A DNA stretch of 64,000 nt from an uncultured Alistipes sp. (lineage in GTDB: Bacteria > Bacteroidota > Bacteroidia > Bacteroidales > Rikenellaceae): assembly GCA_949283205.1 (NCBI GenBank), contig CASDSD010000039.1, positions 45,029 through 109,028 on the forward strand, in the 5' to 3' direction. The notes beneath the pieces were generated by a model. It did not search any database. It saw nothing but the letters and a program-made list of their open reading frames with translations, and had not been told where the DNA came from. Shown piece by piece: positions 44,510 through 54,219 of the stretch (within the stretch, counting starts at the first letter, position 1; every line of letters begins with the position of its first letter). The position numbers and the translations under genes were made by a program.

Positions 44510-47497
44510 ATGCACAGAAGAGTATTGATATTGGCCCTGTCGCTGTTTGCGGCCGGCACGTTCGAGGCGGCGGCGCAGTCCCCGTCGATAGACGATGCGA
44601 TCGGGCGGGGCGTCTCGCTCTACAATTTCGGCCATTGGGCCGAGGCGAGGACCGAATTCCGCAACGCGCGCGAACGACTCTCGCCGGTGCGGGACCGCTT
44701 GCGTGTCGAGAAGATAGACTATTACCTTGCGCTGTGCGACATGGAGTTGCGCACGGCGGATGCCGAGAGCCGCATGAGGCGGTTCCTGGAATCATATAAC
44801 GGTTCGTCGTACACCAACGAGATACAGTTCTCGCTGGGTGCCTATTATTGCATCCTGGACGACACGGAGCGTGCCGAAGAGGAGCTGTCGAAGGTGCGTT
44901 ACGAGAGCCTCGATCCCAAGTACAGGGACAAGTACGACCTGCGTATGGGATACATGTCCTTCATGAAGGGGGACTACGAGAACGCCGAACGCTATTTCGG
45001 CCGCATCGCCCCGTCGAGCGACTATGCCGACCATGCGGTCTACTACAAATCATACATGGCCTACTCGCGGGGAGATTTCGATACGGCGCGCAACGGCTTC
45101 AACTCGCTGCTGCGCAGCCCGCTGTATCGCGACCTGATGCCGTTCTACCTGATGCAGATCGACTTCAAGAGCGGCGACTACCGCGCCGTGGCCGACAAGG
45201 GCGAGGAGCTGATGTCGCACACCACGCCCGAACAGGCGGTGCAGATACGCCGCATGATGGCCGAGTCGTGGTTCCAGCTCGAGGACTACGCCAATGCGGT
45301 CAAGTACATGACCGCGTACAAGGAGTCGGGCGGCGAGATGAAGCGCGTGGAGAACTATATCATGGGATATTCGCTCTACCGCCAGACCTTTTACACCCAA
45401 GCCGAAGAGTATCTCCGCCAGGCGTGCGGCGCCGACGACATGCTCACGCAGAATGCGTCGTACAACCTTGCGGACTGCTACCTGCGGGCCGGAGATAAGG
45501 AGAACGCCATGCGTTCGTTCGCCATGGCGGCCTCGTCGGCCTACGATGCCGATATTGCGGAGGATGCCCTGTTCAACTACGGAAAGCTGCAGTACGAACT
45601 CGGCGGCGGCGTCTTCAACGAGGCGATCAATGTCCTGAGCCGTTATGTCGAGATGTACCCCTCGTCGCCGCGCGTACTCGAGGCGCGGCGGCTGCTCATT
45701 GCGGCCTATTACAACTCGCACAACTATGCCGAGGCGTACCATGCCATCAAGAACTTCCCCGATCCCGATGCCGACGCGATGCAGGCGTTGCAGAAGATAG
45801 CCTACTTCAACGGCCTGGAGTCGTATGTCGCGGGCGATCTGGAGGAGGCCGAGAGCTCGCTGCAGGAGTCGCTCGGCGTGGGACTCAATGCCAAGTACAA
45901 CGCCCTGGCGTCGTTCTGGCTGGGCGAGATAGCCTATGCCTCGGGCGACACGTCCACGGCGCTGCAGCGCTATCGCAACTACATGGCCCGCGCGCCGCGC
46001 ACGGGCAACGAGTATGCCATGGCGCAGTACAATATCGGATATTGCTACTTCAACAACGACGAATATGCCGCTGCGGGCGAGGCCTTCGAGAAGTTCCTGT
46101 CGCTCTATGCGCAGCGCGACTCGTACCGGGCCGATGCCCTGAACCGCTTCGGCGACGTGCATTATGCATCGCGCGAGTTTGACGAGGCCGTAAGGAACTA
46201 TGATGCGGCGGCGGCTTTGGGAACGCCGGAGCGCTACTATTCGCAGTTCCAGCGTGCCGTGACGCTCGGGGCGCAGAACAACGTGCCGCAGAAGATAGAG
46301 AGCCTGCAGCGTATCGTGCAGCAGGACCGCGGCGACTATGTCGATGCGGCCACCTACGAACTGGGACGTACATATATAGGCGATGCGCAGTACGAGGCGG
46401 GCGTGAAGGTGCTGGAGCGTTTCGTGGGACAATATCCCAATTCGCGCTACCACACGCAGGCGTTGTCGGACCTGGGCCTTGCGTACATGAATCTGGGACA
46501 GCGCGACAAGGCGTTGAAATATTACGACATGGTTGTCAAGTCGGCGCCGCAGTCGGCACAGTCGAAGAGTGCCATGCAGGGCATCCGCGAGATATATATC
46601 GCTGAAGGCGACGTGGATGCATACTTCGACTATGCACAGAAGGCCGGTCTCGAGGGCAACATGAGCGAGATGACGCGCGACTCGCTCTCGTATACGGCGG
46701 CGCAGAAGCTCTACCTCGACAACAAGACGTCGGAGGCGGCGGCATCGTTCACCTCCTACCTGTCGAACTTCCCGAAGGGATATTACCGCAACGATGCTCT
46801 CTTCTACCTGAGCGACTGCCATATCCGCGACGGGCGGAATGAAGAGGCCATCAAGTCGCTGGCCGAGTTGGCGGCGCAGGGACATACGCAATATTCGGAG
46901 CGTGTGCTGGATCGTCTCTCGTCGATGTATTACGAGACGGAGCAGTACGAGCAGGCGGCGGGAATTTTCCGCTCGCTCTATGACGAGGCCACGACGTCGG
47001 CAGCCAAGATCAACGCCGCCTCGGGATATGTTGCCTCTACGTTGAAGTATGCCGACGACAACGGCATACTGGCCATGGCGGACGATGTGGCGTCGATGGC
47101 CGAGGTGAACGATACGGCACGGCGCAAGGCACAGTTTGCCAAGGCTCAGGTGCTGCAGCGTCAGGGTCGCGGCGACGATGCCCTGGCCATATACAAGAGC
47201 CTGTCGTCCGAGACCAAGAGCGCCGAGGGTGCCGAGTCGTTCTACCGTCTGATCGAGGCGGAGTATGCGGCCAAGAATTACGACAGGGCCGAGAAGATGG
47301 TATACGAGTTCTCCGACAGCAAGACGCCCCAGAACTATTGGCTGGCCAAGGCCTTTATCCTTCTGGGAGACATATACATGAGTCGTGGCGACAGCTTCCA
47401 GGCGCGCGCGACGTATCAGAGCGTGGCGGACGGATATTCGCCCGCGGATGACGGCATAGTTGAGGAAGCCAAGTCGAAAATTGCTAAAATCAATTGA
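44510..47497 (+). CDS. large exported tetratricopeptide-repeat protein
   Basis: A 995-residue protein with a signal peptide (MHRRVLILALSLFAAGTFEAAAQ) and TPR-like repeats over almost its whole length. Examples are SLYNFGHWAEARTEFRNA near 35, LGEIAYASGDTSTALQRYRN near 472, LGRTYIGDAQYEAGVKVLER near 620 and LGLAYMNLGQRDKALKYYDM near 655. No enzyme domain is visible. It resembles BamD/YbgF-type periplasmic scaffolds, only much longer. The next gene starts 2 bases after its stop and encodes an outer-membrane barrel, so a joint envelope role is likely. ATG 44510 follows the promoter directly. Confidence 0.85.
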   Translation: MHRRVLILALSLFAAGTFEAAAQSPSIDDAIGRGVSLYNFGHWAEARTEFRNARERLSPVRDRLRVEKIDYYLALCDMELRTADAESRMRRFLESYNGSSYTNEIQFSLGAYYCILDDTERAEEELSKVRYESLDPKYRDKYDLRMGYMSFMKGDYENAERYFGRIAPSSDYADHAVYYKSYMAYSRGDFDTARNGFNSLLRSPLYRDLMPFYLMQIDFKSGDYRAVADKGEELMSHTTPEQAVQIRRMMAESWFQLEDYANAVKYMTAYKESGGEMKRVENYIMGYSLYRQTFYTQAEEYLRQACGADDMLTQNASYNLADCYLRAGDKENAMRSFAMAASSAYDADIAEDALFNYGKLQYELGGGVFNEAINVLSRYVEMYPSSPRVLEARRLLIAAYYNSHNYAEAYHAIKNFPDPDADAMQALQKIAYFNGLESYVAGDLEEAESSLQESLGVGLNAKYNALASFWLGEIAYASGDTSTALQRYRNYMARAPRTGNEYAMAQYNIGYCYFNNDEYAAAGEAFEKFLSLYAQRDSYRADALNRFGDVHYASREFDEAVRNYDAAAALGTPERYYSQFQRAVTLGAQNNVPQKIESLQRIVQQDRGDYVDAATYELGRTYIGDAQYEAGVKVLERFVGQYPNSRYHTQALSDLGLAYMNLGQRDKALKYYDMVVKSAPQSAQSKSAMQGIREIYIAEGDVDAYFDYAQKAGLEGNMSEMTRDSLSYTAAQKLYLDNKTSEAAASFTSYLSNFPKGYYRNDALFYLSDCHIRDGRNEEAIKSLAELAAQGHTQYSERVLDRLSSMYYETEQYEQAAGIFRSLYDEATTSAAKINAASGYVASTLKYADDNGILAMADDVASMAEVNDTARRKAQFAKAQVLQRQGRGDDALAIYKSLSSETKSAEGAESFYRLIEAEYAAKNYDRAEKMVYEFSDSKTPQNYWLAKAFILLGDIYMSRGDSFQARATYQSVADGYSPADDGIVEEAKSKIAKIN

Positions 47498-47499
47498 TT

Positions 47500-49155
47500 A
47501 TGAAGAGACTGTCATATATAATGCTGTTGCTTGCGTTGCCCGTGGCGGCCTCGGCACAGGTGGCCAAGCAGGTGGAGGTGACGAAGGACTATGTGCCGAT
47601 GGTCAGGTCGGCGCAGAAACTCTCCGTAATTCCCGACATGACCGATACGGTCACCATGCAGCCCGACATCGAGTATGAGGTTACGCCGCGCTGGTATCAG
47701 ACCTCGATGCTGGTGGAGAACTTCCGCCCGGCGACGATCACATACTGGGACTATAACCGTTCGCGTCCCTTCTATGCGCGCGGGGCCTTCGGTGTGCCCC
47801 TGACGAGCGAGGCCGACATCTATGTCTCGACCTATAACAAGGATCGCGGCTATGCCATGGCCTATGTCAACCATTGGGGAGACTACCGCAACCGCCACAA
47901 CCATCTCGGCGAGAAGGTGACGTCGGGCGTCTCGGAGATGAACAACCGCGTGGGGGGCCGTGCCGGATTGATGGTGCGTCGGCATATGCTGGAGGTTGAC
48001 ATCTATGGTGACCAGCGGCTGCGCCACCGTTATCCCACTACGGGCGAGAAGATCCTCTTCGGCAGCGTTGCTGGCAAGATCCGCTTCGGCGACGACTTTA
48101 CGGACATGAGTCGCTGGAACTTCAACCTCGAGGTCGGGGGCAACATCTTCGGCGAGAACTATGTGCCGGAGGGGGCCGAAAAGCACAGCCAGTCGCAGGC
48201 CGATGTCCGTTTCGCATTGGGCAAGCTGCTGGGAGGCCGGCACATATTCCGGGTGCATGCGGGATATACGGGCGTATTCGGCTCGGCGGCCCTGAGCGAC
48301 TATGGCGACAACACCTTTATGGCGGGCCTGCGCTACGGCATAAGCGGCCGCCGTATGGAGTTCCTCATCGGTGCGGATTACTGCTATGACGATCTCAAGG
48401 GCTCGACCGACAGCCCGCACAAGGTGTTCCCGTACCTGAAGCTGACGTGGAAGAATACGAACGAGAAGTTCGTCCCCTATGTCGAGGTCGACGGCGGCAT
48501 ACGTCGTCACGACTACGGGTCGCTGCTCTACGAGAATCCCTATCTGAAGATCCCGGCAGGCAGCGCGTCGGCGTTCCTGGCCATACCCAACGAGTCGGTG
48601 TATAACGGCCGTGCCGGTTTCGGGGGCAACTTCGGCGGCGGAGTCTTCGCCTACGGCATCTCGGCCGAGCTGTCGCTGAACGACAACCATCTCTACTGGT
48701 ACAGTTACGACTATGCCGACTATGGCGGCACGAACGCCTATCAGCACAGCCTGCGTATCAATGGTGATCTGAAGTTCCGCCCCGTGGGTCAGTTCGAGGC
48801 CGAGTTTCATGCCGGAGTATATGCGTGGGAGAACTACGACGGCTTCTACAGCAGCCGCCCGAGTGCCGAGATCAACGCCGCATTGCGGTATATCGGCCGC
48901 AAGGTGACGGCCGGCGTGTCGTTCGACTACCGCGGCCCCATAAAGTGGATGGATACGGATGAGTCCACGGGACAGATCGGGATGTACCGCACGCCGTCGT
49001 CGTTCTGCCTTAACATCGATGCCGAGTGGCGGGTGACGGAGCGGCTGGCCGTATATGCCGAGGGTCGCAACCTCGCGGGCAGTACGATATATGACTGGGC
49101 ATACTACTATTACGATACGGCGCAGGGTCTGCTGGGTGTGAAGTTCACCTTCTGA
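47500..49155 (+). CDS. outer-membrane beta-barrel protein (TonB-receptor-like, no plug)
   Basis: A 551-residue protein with signal peptide MKRLSYIMLLLALPVAASAQ. A short N-terminal stretch (VEVTKDYVPMVRSAQKLSV) is followed by about 450 residues of alternating Tyr/Phe/Arg-rich beta strands. It ends LLGVKFTF with the terminal Phe recognised by the BAM complex. No plug domain or TonB box is seen, so it is a barrel with an unassigned role rather than a standard receptor. It is translationally close to the TPR gene and followed by a strong terminator. Confidence 0.82.
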   Translation: MKRLSYIMLLLALPVAASAQVAKQVEVTKDYVPMVRSAQKLSVIPDMTDTVTMQPDIEYEVTPRWYQTSMLVENFRPATITYWDYNRSRPFYARGAFGVPLTSEADIYVSTYNKDRGYAMAYVNHWGDYRNRHNHLGEKVTSGVSEMNNRVGGRAGLMVRRHMLEVDIYGDQRLRHRYPTTGEKILFGSVAGKIRFGDDFTDMSRWNFNLEVGGNIFGENYVPEGAEKHSQSQADVRFALGKLLGGRHIFRVHAGYTGVFGSAALSDYGDNTFMAGLRYGISGRRMEFLIGADYCYDDLKGSTDSPHKVFPYLKLTWKNTNEKFVPYVEVDGGIRRHDYGSLLYENPYLKIPAGSASAFLAIPNESVYNGRAGFGGNFGGGVFAYGISAELSLNDNHLYWYSYDYADYGGTNAYQHSLRINGDLKFRPVGQFEAEFHAGVYAWENYDGFYSSRPSAEINAALRYIGRKVTAGVSFDYRGPIKWMDTDESTGQIGMYRTPSSFCLNIDAEWRVTERLAVYAEGRNLAGSTIYDWAYYYYDTAQGLLGVKFTF

Positions 49156-49174
49156 CGCTTGCCGTGCAAGAGTG

Positions 49175-49210
49175 AAAAGGCGGGAATCCGGATGCGGTTC
49201 CCGCCTTTTT
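49175..49210. terminator. bidirectional terminator
   Basis: A 12-bp perfect stem (AAAAGGCGGGAA / TTCCCGCCTTTT) with an 11-base loop and T-runs on both sides. It lies between the convergent barrel and MATE genes. Confidence 0.9.
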
Positions 49211-49243
49211 ATTCTGCATGAGGAGATGCTGCCGCATTGTATG

Positions 49244-50578
49244 CTAATCCTTGCTGCCGGCCTCGGCCTGGCGGTAGACCTTGCCCAGACGGTGCGACAT
49301 GAGGAACTCGAAGATGCCGCGCAGCAGCATGAACGACGTGAAGGCGAGCCACAGGGCGTTGTTGCCTATCATCGGGTGCATCGTGTAGAAAATGATGAAG
49401 TATGCGGCCGTTGCCAGCAGCATCGAGTCGCGCATGATACGCGACTGCGTGGCTCCGACCATGACGCCGTCCATGATGAATGGCATGGCTGCCACGAGTG
49501 GTATCGCTATGACCCAGCCGATGTAGCGGGAGGCATATTCGACGATGAGCTGCGCGTCGGTGGTTTCGTCGTTGATGAAGAGGTGGAGCAGCTCCTGCCA
49601 CCAGCCGATGTAGATGCCGACATAGAGTATGGCGACGACCATGCACCACGCCATGCAGCGGTGTATGCAGCGGCGCAGCGAACGGTGGTCGCGCGCCCCG
49701 ATGAAACGCCCCGTGAGGGCTTCGGCGGCATAGGCGAAGCCGTCGTTCATGTACGAGAAGAGTGTGAAGAGCTGCAGCAGGATTGTGTTCACGGCCAGCA
49801 GCACGGGATCGTCCATACGTGCCGAGGCGGCGGTGAAGAAGGTGTATGCGGCGACGATGCAGAGCGTGCGGATGATGATGTCGCGGTTTATGACGAAGAA
49901 TTCGCGCATGGCCTTGATATCCGTCACCTCGCGCCACGCAATGGCGACGAAGCGGCGGCGGTAATGCAGCCACGTTATGATGACAGTAGCGGCGACGCCG
50001 GTCCACTGCGCCACGACGGAGGCGTATGCTATGCCGACGATTCCCATGTCGAAGCCGAAGGCGAACCACACGCTGCAGGCGATGTGTATCACGTTTACGG
50101 CGATGGCCACTATCATGGGTATTATGGCGTTCTGCATGCCGGTGAGCCAGCCGTTGAGGCCGAAGAGCATCACGCCTGCGGGCACGGCCCAGATGCGGGC
50201 GAAGAAGTAGTCGGCAACCATCGCGTCGCCGTGCATGATCTCTATGGCGGCGAGTCCTATGGGACGTTGCAGTATGAGGACGCCGAACCCCACGAGGCAC
50301 GAGACCAGTACGGCCCGCGCCAGCATGAGAGTCGTTCCCTTCCTGTCTCCGGCGCCGAAGGCCTGTGCGGTGAGGCCGCTCGTGCCCATGCGGATGAAGG
50401 CGCAGTTCCAGTATATGAAGTTGAATATCGAGACGCCTATTGCCAGGGCGCCTATGGTTGCGGCGGAGCCTCCCCACTGTCCGGCGATGACGGTGCCGGC
50501 GATACCCATTATGGGGACGGTGATGTTGGAGACGATGTTCGGCAGCGCCAGGCGCAGTATTTCGCGGTTCATGCCCAT
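49244..50578 (-). CDS. MATE family efflux transporter
   Basis: A 12-TM Na+ or H+-coupled multidrug/organic-cation antiporter in the inner membrane, 444 residues. The N-terminus reads LRLALPNIVSNITVPIMGIA followed by AGQWGGSAATIGALAIG, and TM7 onward includes SYMNDGFAYAAEALTGRFIG, both typical of DinF-like MATE proteins. The start is set at ATG 50578 because a TATCTTTG promoter element lies just upstream at 50601-50608; a second ATG two codons later is also possible. The substrate is unknown. Confidence 0.92.
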   Translation of the reverse strand: MGMNREILRLALPNIVSNITVPIMGIAGTVIAGQWGGSAATIGALAIGVSIFNFIYWNCAFIRMGTSGLTAQAFGAGDRKGTTLMLARAVLVSCLVGFGVLILQRPIGLAAIEIMHGDAMVADYFFARIWAVPAGVMLFGLNGWLTGMQNAIIPMIVAIAVNVIHIACSVWFAFGFDMGIVGIAYASVVAQWTGVAATVIITWLHYRRRFVAIAWREVTDIKAMREFFVINRDIIIRTLCIVAAYTFFTAASARMDDPVLLAVNTILLQLFTLFSYMNDGFAYAAEALTGRFIGARDHRSLRRCIHRCMAWCMVVAILYVGIYIGWWQELLHLFINDETTDAQLIVEYASRYIGWVIAIPLVAAMPFIMDGVMVGATQSRIMRDSMLLATAAYFIIFYTMHPMIGNNALWLAFTSFMLLRGIFEFLMSHRLGKVYRQAEAGSKD

Positions 50579-50600
50579 GCTGTGATAGTGTAAATCGCAG

Positions 50601-50608
50601 CAAAGATA
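50601..50608 (-). promoter_or_regulatory. -7 element upstream of the MATE gene
   Basis: The minus strand reads TATCTTTG, 23 bases before the start codon at 50578. No good -33 element is found at the expected distance. Confidence 0.55.
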
Positions 50609-50680
50609 CAACATTCCCGCATACGGGGTTGCATTGCGGCTGCGGGGAGTGTTTTTTTGTCCTCTTATTCGATGGCGTGA

Positions 50681-50712
50681 TTGCCTAACGTAAGGAAATT
50701 TGATTACCTTTG
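50681..50712 (+). promoter_or_regulatory. promoter for the pseudouridine synthase gene
   Basis: TTG at 50681-50683, a 21-base gap, then TACCTTTG at 50705-50712. This places the start of transcription close to 50718 and supports ATG 50737 as the gene start. Confidence 0.68.
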
Positions 50713-50736
50713 CCGCATAAAACTTATGTCATCGTT

Positions 50737-52119
50737 ATGAGAAACAACAAACAGGATTCGACCACAGCCGTATCGCGTTTCGGCCGCGACAAACGCACCC
50801 GCAACGCTTCGGCCGAGCGTGTCGACCGCAGCCCTCGTCCACGACGTGAAGCCGACGGCGACGGGTATCCGCAGCGGGGCGGAGAACACCCGCACGCAGG
50901 CAAACGCGCATCGTACAACCCCAATTTCTCGGCCGACAACCGCCTGCGCGAGGGCGGCGAACAGCCTGGACGCGAATCGTTCCGCGAGGAGCGTGGCGAG
51001 CGTCCGTCACAGCGGTTCCGTCCGTCGCGCGGAGAGCATGCGCCCTATGGCGAACACCGCCATTATGACGAGCGTCCGTCATTCGGAGCCCGTTCTTCAC
51101 GCGGAGGCCGTCCCTCGTTCGGAGGCCGTCCGTATCATGAGGGCGACCGTGAGGAGTTCGGCGGCAGGGAGCCCGGGGATAAGGAGTTCGGCGGCAGGCA
51201 GACGCGTCAGCGCGGCGGCCGCAGTTTCGAGCGCGGGGCCGCGGAACCGGAATACGGGCGCAAGCCGCATCGCGAGGGCGGCGCGCCGCGAAGTTCCCGT
51301 AACGATGGCGGCCGCGGTACGTATGGAGACAATCGTCCCAAGCGTTCGTACCGTGCCGGCGACAGACCGGGATATTATCCGAAGTATGCCCCGTCGAAGA
51401 TGCCGGACGAGATGCGTCTGAACCGTTTTCTGGCGCAGTCGGGTCTCTGCTCTCGCCGCGAGGCCGACGACTACATACAGGCGGGTCTTGTGACGGTGAA
51501 CGGGGTCGTTGTCTCGGAGCTTGGCACGAAGGTGAAGCCTTCGGACGATGTAAGGTTCAACGATGAGCGCATACAGGGCGAGAAGAAGGTATATCTGGTG
51601 CTGAACAAGCCCAAGGGATATGTCACCTCGATGGAGGATCCCCATGCCGACAAGACGGTGATGGACCTTGTGAAGAATGCCTGCACGGAGCGCATATACC
51701 CTGTGGGGCGTCTGGACAAGAACAGTCTCGGCCTGCTGCTCTTCACGAACGACGGCGACGTGGCGAGCCAGCTGACGCACCCTTCGCTCGAGAAGAAGAA
51801 GATCTACCAGGTGACGCTCGACAAGCCTCTGACGCGAGCCGACATGGAGCGCATAGCCGAAGGTATCACGCTGGAGGACGGCGAGGTCTATGCCGACGAG
51901 ATCGCATATACGGGCGATAACAAAAAGGAGGTGGGCATCGAGATACACTCGGGGCGCAACCGTATCGTGCGCCGCATCTTCGAGCATCTGGGCTATTCGG
52001 TGCAGAAGCTCGACCGTGTCTACTATGCCGGTATCACGAAGAAGAACCTCAAGCGTGGCGCATGGCGTTTCCTGACGCGCGAAGAGGTCGAGCGCCTCAA
52101 GAGCGGCCGCTACGAGTGA
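50737..52119 (+). CDS. rluB: RluB-family pseudouridine synthase with long charged N-terminal extension
   Basis: Converts a specific uridine of rRNA to pseudouridine (RluB/RsuA group). The catalytic protein occupies residues 226-460: an S4 RNA-binding domain (RLNRFLAQSGLCSRREADDYI), then GRLDKNSLGLLLFTNDGD with catalytic Asp327, and the conserved IHSGRNRIVRRIFEHLGY. Residues 1-225 are low-complexity, rich in Arg, Gly, Ser, Glu and His, with RGGRPSFGGRP-like repeats, and probably disordered. The exact target base cannot be told. The gene has its own promoter and a terminator after it. Confidence 0.92.
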   Translation: MRNNKQDSTTAVSRFGRDKRTRNASAERVDRSPRPRREADGDGYPQRGGEHPHAGKRASYNPNFSADNRLREGGEQPGRESFREERGERPSQRFRPSRGEHAPYGEHRHYDERPSFGARSSRGGRPSFGGRPYHEGDREEFGGREPGDKEFGGRQTRQRGGRSFERGAAEPEYGRKPHREGGAPRSSRNDGGRGTYGDNRPKRSYRAGDRPGYYPKYAPSKMPDEMRLNRFLAQSGLCSRREADDYIQAGLVTVNGVVVSELGTKVKPSDDVRFNDERIQGEKKVYLVLNKPKGYVTSMEDPHADKTVMDLVKNACTERIYPVGRLDKNSLGLLLFTNDGDVASQLTHPSLEKKKIYQVTLDKPLTRADMERIAEGITLEDGEVYADEIAYTGDNKKEVGIEIHSGRNRIVRRIFEHLGYSVQKLDRVYYAGITKKNLKRGAWRFLTREEVERLKSGRYE

Positions 52120-52142
52120 CGTCGCGCGCATGACGATATGAA

Positions 52143-52173
52143 AACGGCGGAATCCCACAGGGGTTCCGCCGTT
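52143..52173. terminator. bidirectional terminator
   Basis: AACGGCGGAATCCC, ACA, GGGGTTCCGCCGTT: a 14-pair stem with one G-T. It lies between the convergent pseudouridine synthase and clostripain-like genes. A short T-rich flank follows on both strands. Confidence 0.85.
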
Positions 52174-52194
52174 CCGTTTGTCCCGTGTGCCGCG

Positions 52195-53412
52195 TCAGTG
52201 CGTATCCCTGTACCAGTCGGTGAGGGAGTATTCGTAGCGGTATATCTCGGCGGGGGCCGAGGTGCTGATGCCCGAATACGACGAGATGGGGTAGTTGCCC
52301 GCCACGCCGTAGTTGGACCAGAACGACGGCAGGGTATACTTGTACGGCACGCAGAGCGACATCTGCCGTGCGAATGACGCCTTGAGGGTCTCGCCGCCGC
52401 ACGCCTTGTCGACGTAGTCGCCCAGATCGAAGAATATGTGGTCGATCTGTCCTTCGTATGTCTGCAACTGCGAGGGGTCTGTATCGTCCAATGCTCCCGC
52501 CGTGTTGATGCGTTTCATTATTTCGGCGAGGGGCTCCAGCTGCGAGCAGTCGATGGCTGCCACCGATCCCGAGTATCCGTATGTCGAGGCATAGTGGTCG
52601 TGGAAGGTGCGGCATACGGCGTCTATATCGCTGTTGCGGCCGTTTCCGGCCAGCAGGTACGGCAGCACCTCTGTATATGGGAAGCCGTCGCCGAGGATTT
52701 CGCACGGTGCCCCTATGATATAGTCGGCGTTGTTGCGCAGCACGTATGCCGATTCGACGTTGGCCATGAAACAGGCGTCGAAGAGGATATAGCGGAACTT
52801 CGTGCCCGTTGCCGTGAGCGCTTCGGCGATGTCGGCGATCTCGAATTTGTTGGATGCGCTGTCGGAATATCTCTCCCCGAAGTAACGTGTCACGATGTTG
52901 CTTGGCATCTTGCGCCAGTAGTCCGCCTTCACGGTGCGGGGATGCGTGGCGGCAGCGGCAGCGGCGGAGGGCGTCTCCGCAGGGATCCATGCCGTGGCGT
53001 GGCCCGCCATCACCAGACCGTAGCTCTCGGCCGGGGCCAGACGCATCATCTCCGATAGGAAGAACGTCATGTCCTCGCCCTCGGCTATGGGTGGCATGTC
53101 GTATGTGGCCAGTTTCTTCTCGACGCACGTGCCGTTCTCGAGCTCAAGCTCCATGATGTCGGCGCTGTTGCGGCTGCTGCCCTGGTAGAGGCACAGGACA
53201 CGGCAATTTCCTGCGGCATTGCGGGCGATAGCTTCGGCTGCGGCGTCGATGTTGCGCGAGAAGTAGTACGACAACTGTGTGCCGGTGAAGTAAAACATCA
53301 GCGTATGGGGTGTCGGACCGTTTTCCTGCGGTGTCGATTTGCGGCATGCCGCCGTGAAGAGCATTGCGGCGGCGGCAAACAGCAGTACGATATGTCGAAG
53401 TGCGGGGCGCAT
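52195..53412 (-). CDS. clostripain-family (C11) cysteine peptidase lipoprotein
   Basis: A 405-residue caspase-fold (clan CD) peptidase. The lipoprotein signal ends LFTAACRK with Cys23 as the lipid site. The catalytic His138 is in VMAGHATAW and the catalytic Cys214 in ILFDACFMANVE, both in the C11 pattern. Substrate specificity is expected after Arg/Lys by analogy with clostripain. The surface position suggests a role in protein degradation outside the cytoplasm. It is followed upstream on the same strand by the DUF4919 gene (33-base gap), so they may form an operon. Confidence 0.9.
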   Translation of the reverse strand: MRPALRHIVLLFAAAAMLFTAACRKSTPQENGPTPHTLMFYFTGTQLSYYFSRNIDAAAEAIARNAAGNCRVLCLYQGSSRNSADIMELELENGTCVEKKLATYDMPPIAEGEDMTFFLSEMMRLAPAESYGLVMAGHATAWIPAETPSAAAAAATHPRTVKADYWRKMPSNIVTRYFGERYSDSASNKFEIADIAEALTATGTKFRYILFDACFMANVESAYVLRNNADYIIGAPCEILGDGFPYTEVLPYLLAGNGRNSDIDAVCRTFHDHYASTYGYSGSVAAIDCSQLEPLAEIMKRINTAGALDDTDPSQLQTYEGQIDHIFFDLGDYVDKACGGETLKASFARQMSLCVPYKYTLPSFWSNYGVAGNYPISSYSGISTSAPAEIYRYEYSLTDWYRDTH

Positions 53413-53445
53413 GGTGTTGTCGTGTCGGATATCTGGAGTGTGTTC

Positions 53446-54189
53446 CTATTTGTATTCTCTCGGCTTGAGGTTGTTGAACTGCCAGGTACGTTTCTTCTTG
53501 AATGTGACGTCATCGGGCTTGTTGCGGTAGATGCGGCTGTAGTCGAAGTAGAAACCGCGGATCTTCTTGCCGTCCGGGGCCTTGACGGGTTCTATGAGAG
53601 GGATGTACTCCACATCGCGGCTGATGATCTCGGCGCGCTTGCCCGTGAGATCCATCGACGCCACGACGTCCACCGCGTGCGAGAACATGAGTATGTGCAT
53701 CGGATACTTCTCGCTGCGGCCGTCGCCCGAGGCCTTGATGGTCTCGAGGATGCCGTTCAGGTGGCGGAAGTATGCCTCCTCCTTCTGCTTGTCACCCAGG
53801 GCGCCGTATGCGAAGACCATCATGTTCAGCACCGTGGGATTGAAGGGGTCGACCTTCATCGCCTCGTTGCAGATGGATATCACCTGCCGCATCTCCTCGT
53901 TGGTGACGGCATCGGGATCGAGTCCGATCAGGGATTCGTAGAGCATGTCCACGGCCTTGTTCGTCGCCAGGGGCTTGTAACTCTCCTGATAGGCATATCC
54001 GTAATATAGATAGTGGTAATCCTCCTCGGAGAGCGAGTCGAGCGTGTTGTATCGCATCATGAGCGACGGGTAGTAGTATGGTGACGACGAGTCGAGCGTA
54101 CGGTCGAGGATATCGTCCTCGTCGGGTATCTTGGACCACGAGAGCGACGGCACCATCAGCAGCGCCAGGGCTATATACAGGAGTTTCAT
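53446..54189 (-). CDS. DUF4919 family exported protein
   Basis: A 247-residue protein with signal peptide MKLLYIALALLMVPSLSWS. The body is helical and Tyr-rich (YYYPSLMMRYNTLDSLSEEDYHYLYYG-like region near 38-64) and ends in the TFKKKRTWQFNNLKP segment, which fits DUF4919, a Bacteroidetes family of unknown function. It precedes the clostripain-like gene in the same orientation and follows dapA by 30 bases, so all may belong to one minus-strand transcript. Confidence 0.75.
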   Translation of the reverse strand: MKLLYIALALLMVPSLSWSKIPDEDDILDRTLDSSSPYYYPSLMMRYNTLDSLSEEDYHYLYYGYAYQESYKPLATNKAVDMLYESLIGLDPDAVTNEEMRQVISICNEAMKVDPFNPTVLNMMVFAYGALGDKQKEEAYFRHLNGILETIKASGDGRSEKYPMHILMFSHAVDVVASMDLTGKRAEIISRDVEYIPLIEPVKAPDGKKIRGFYFDYSRIYRNKPDDVTFKKKRTWQFNNLKPREYK

Positions 54190-54219
54190 ACGTTATGAGT
54201 TTTCGGATATAACGTATTC

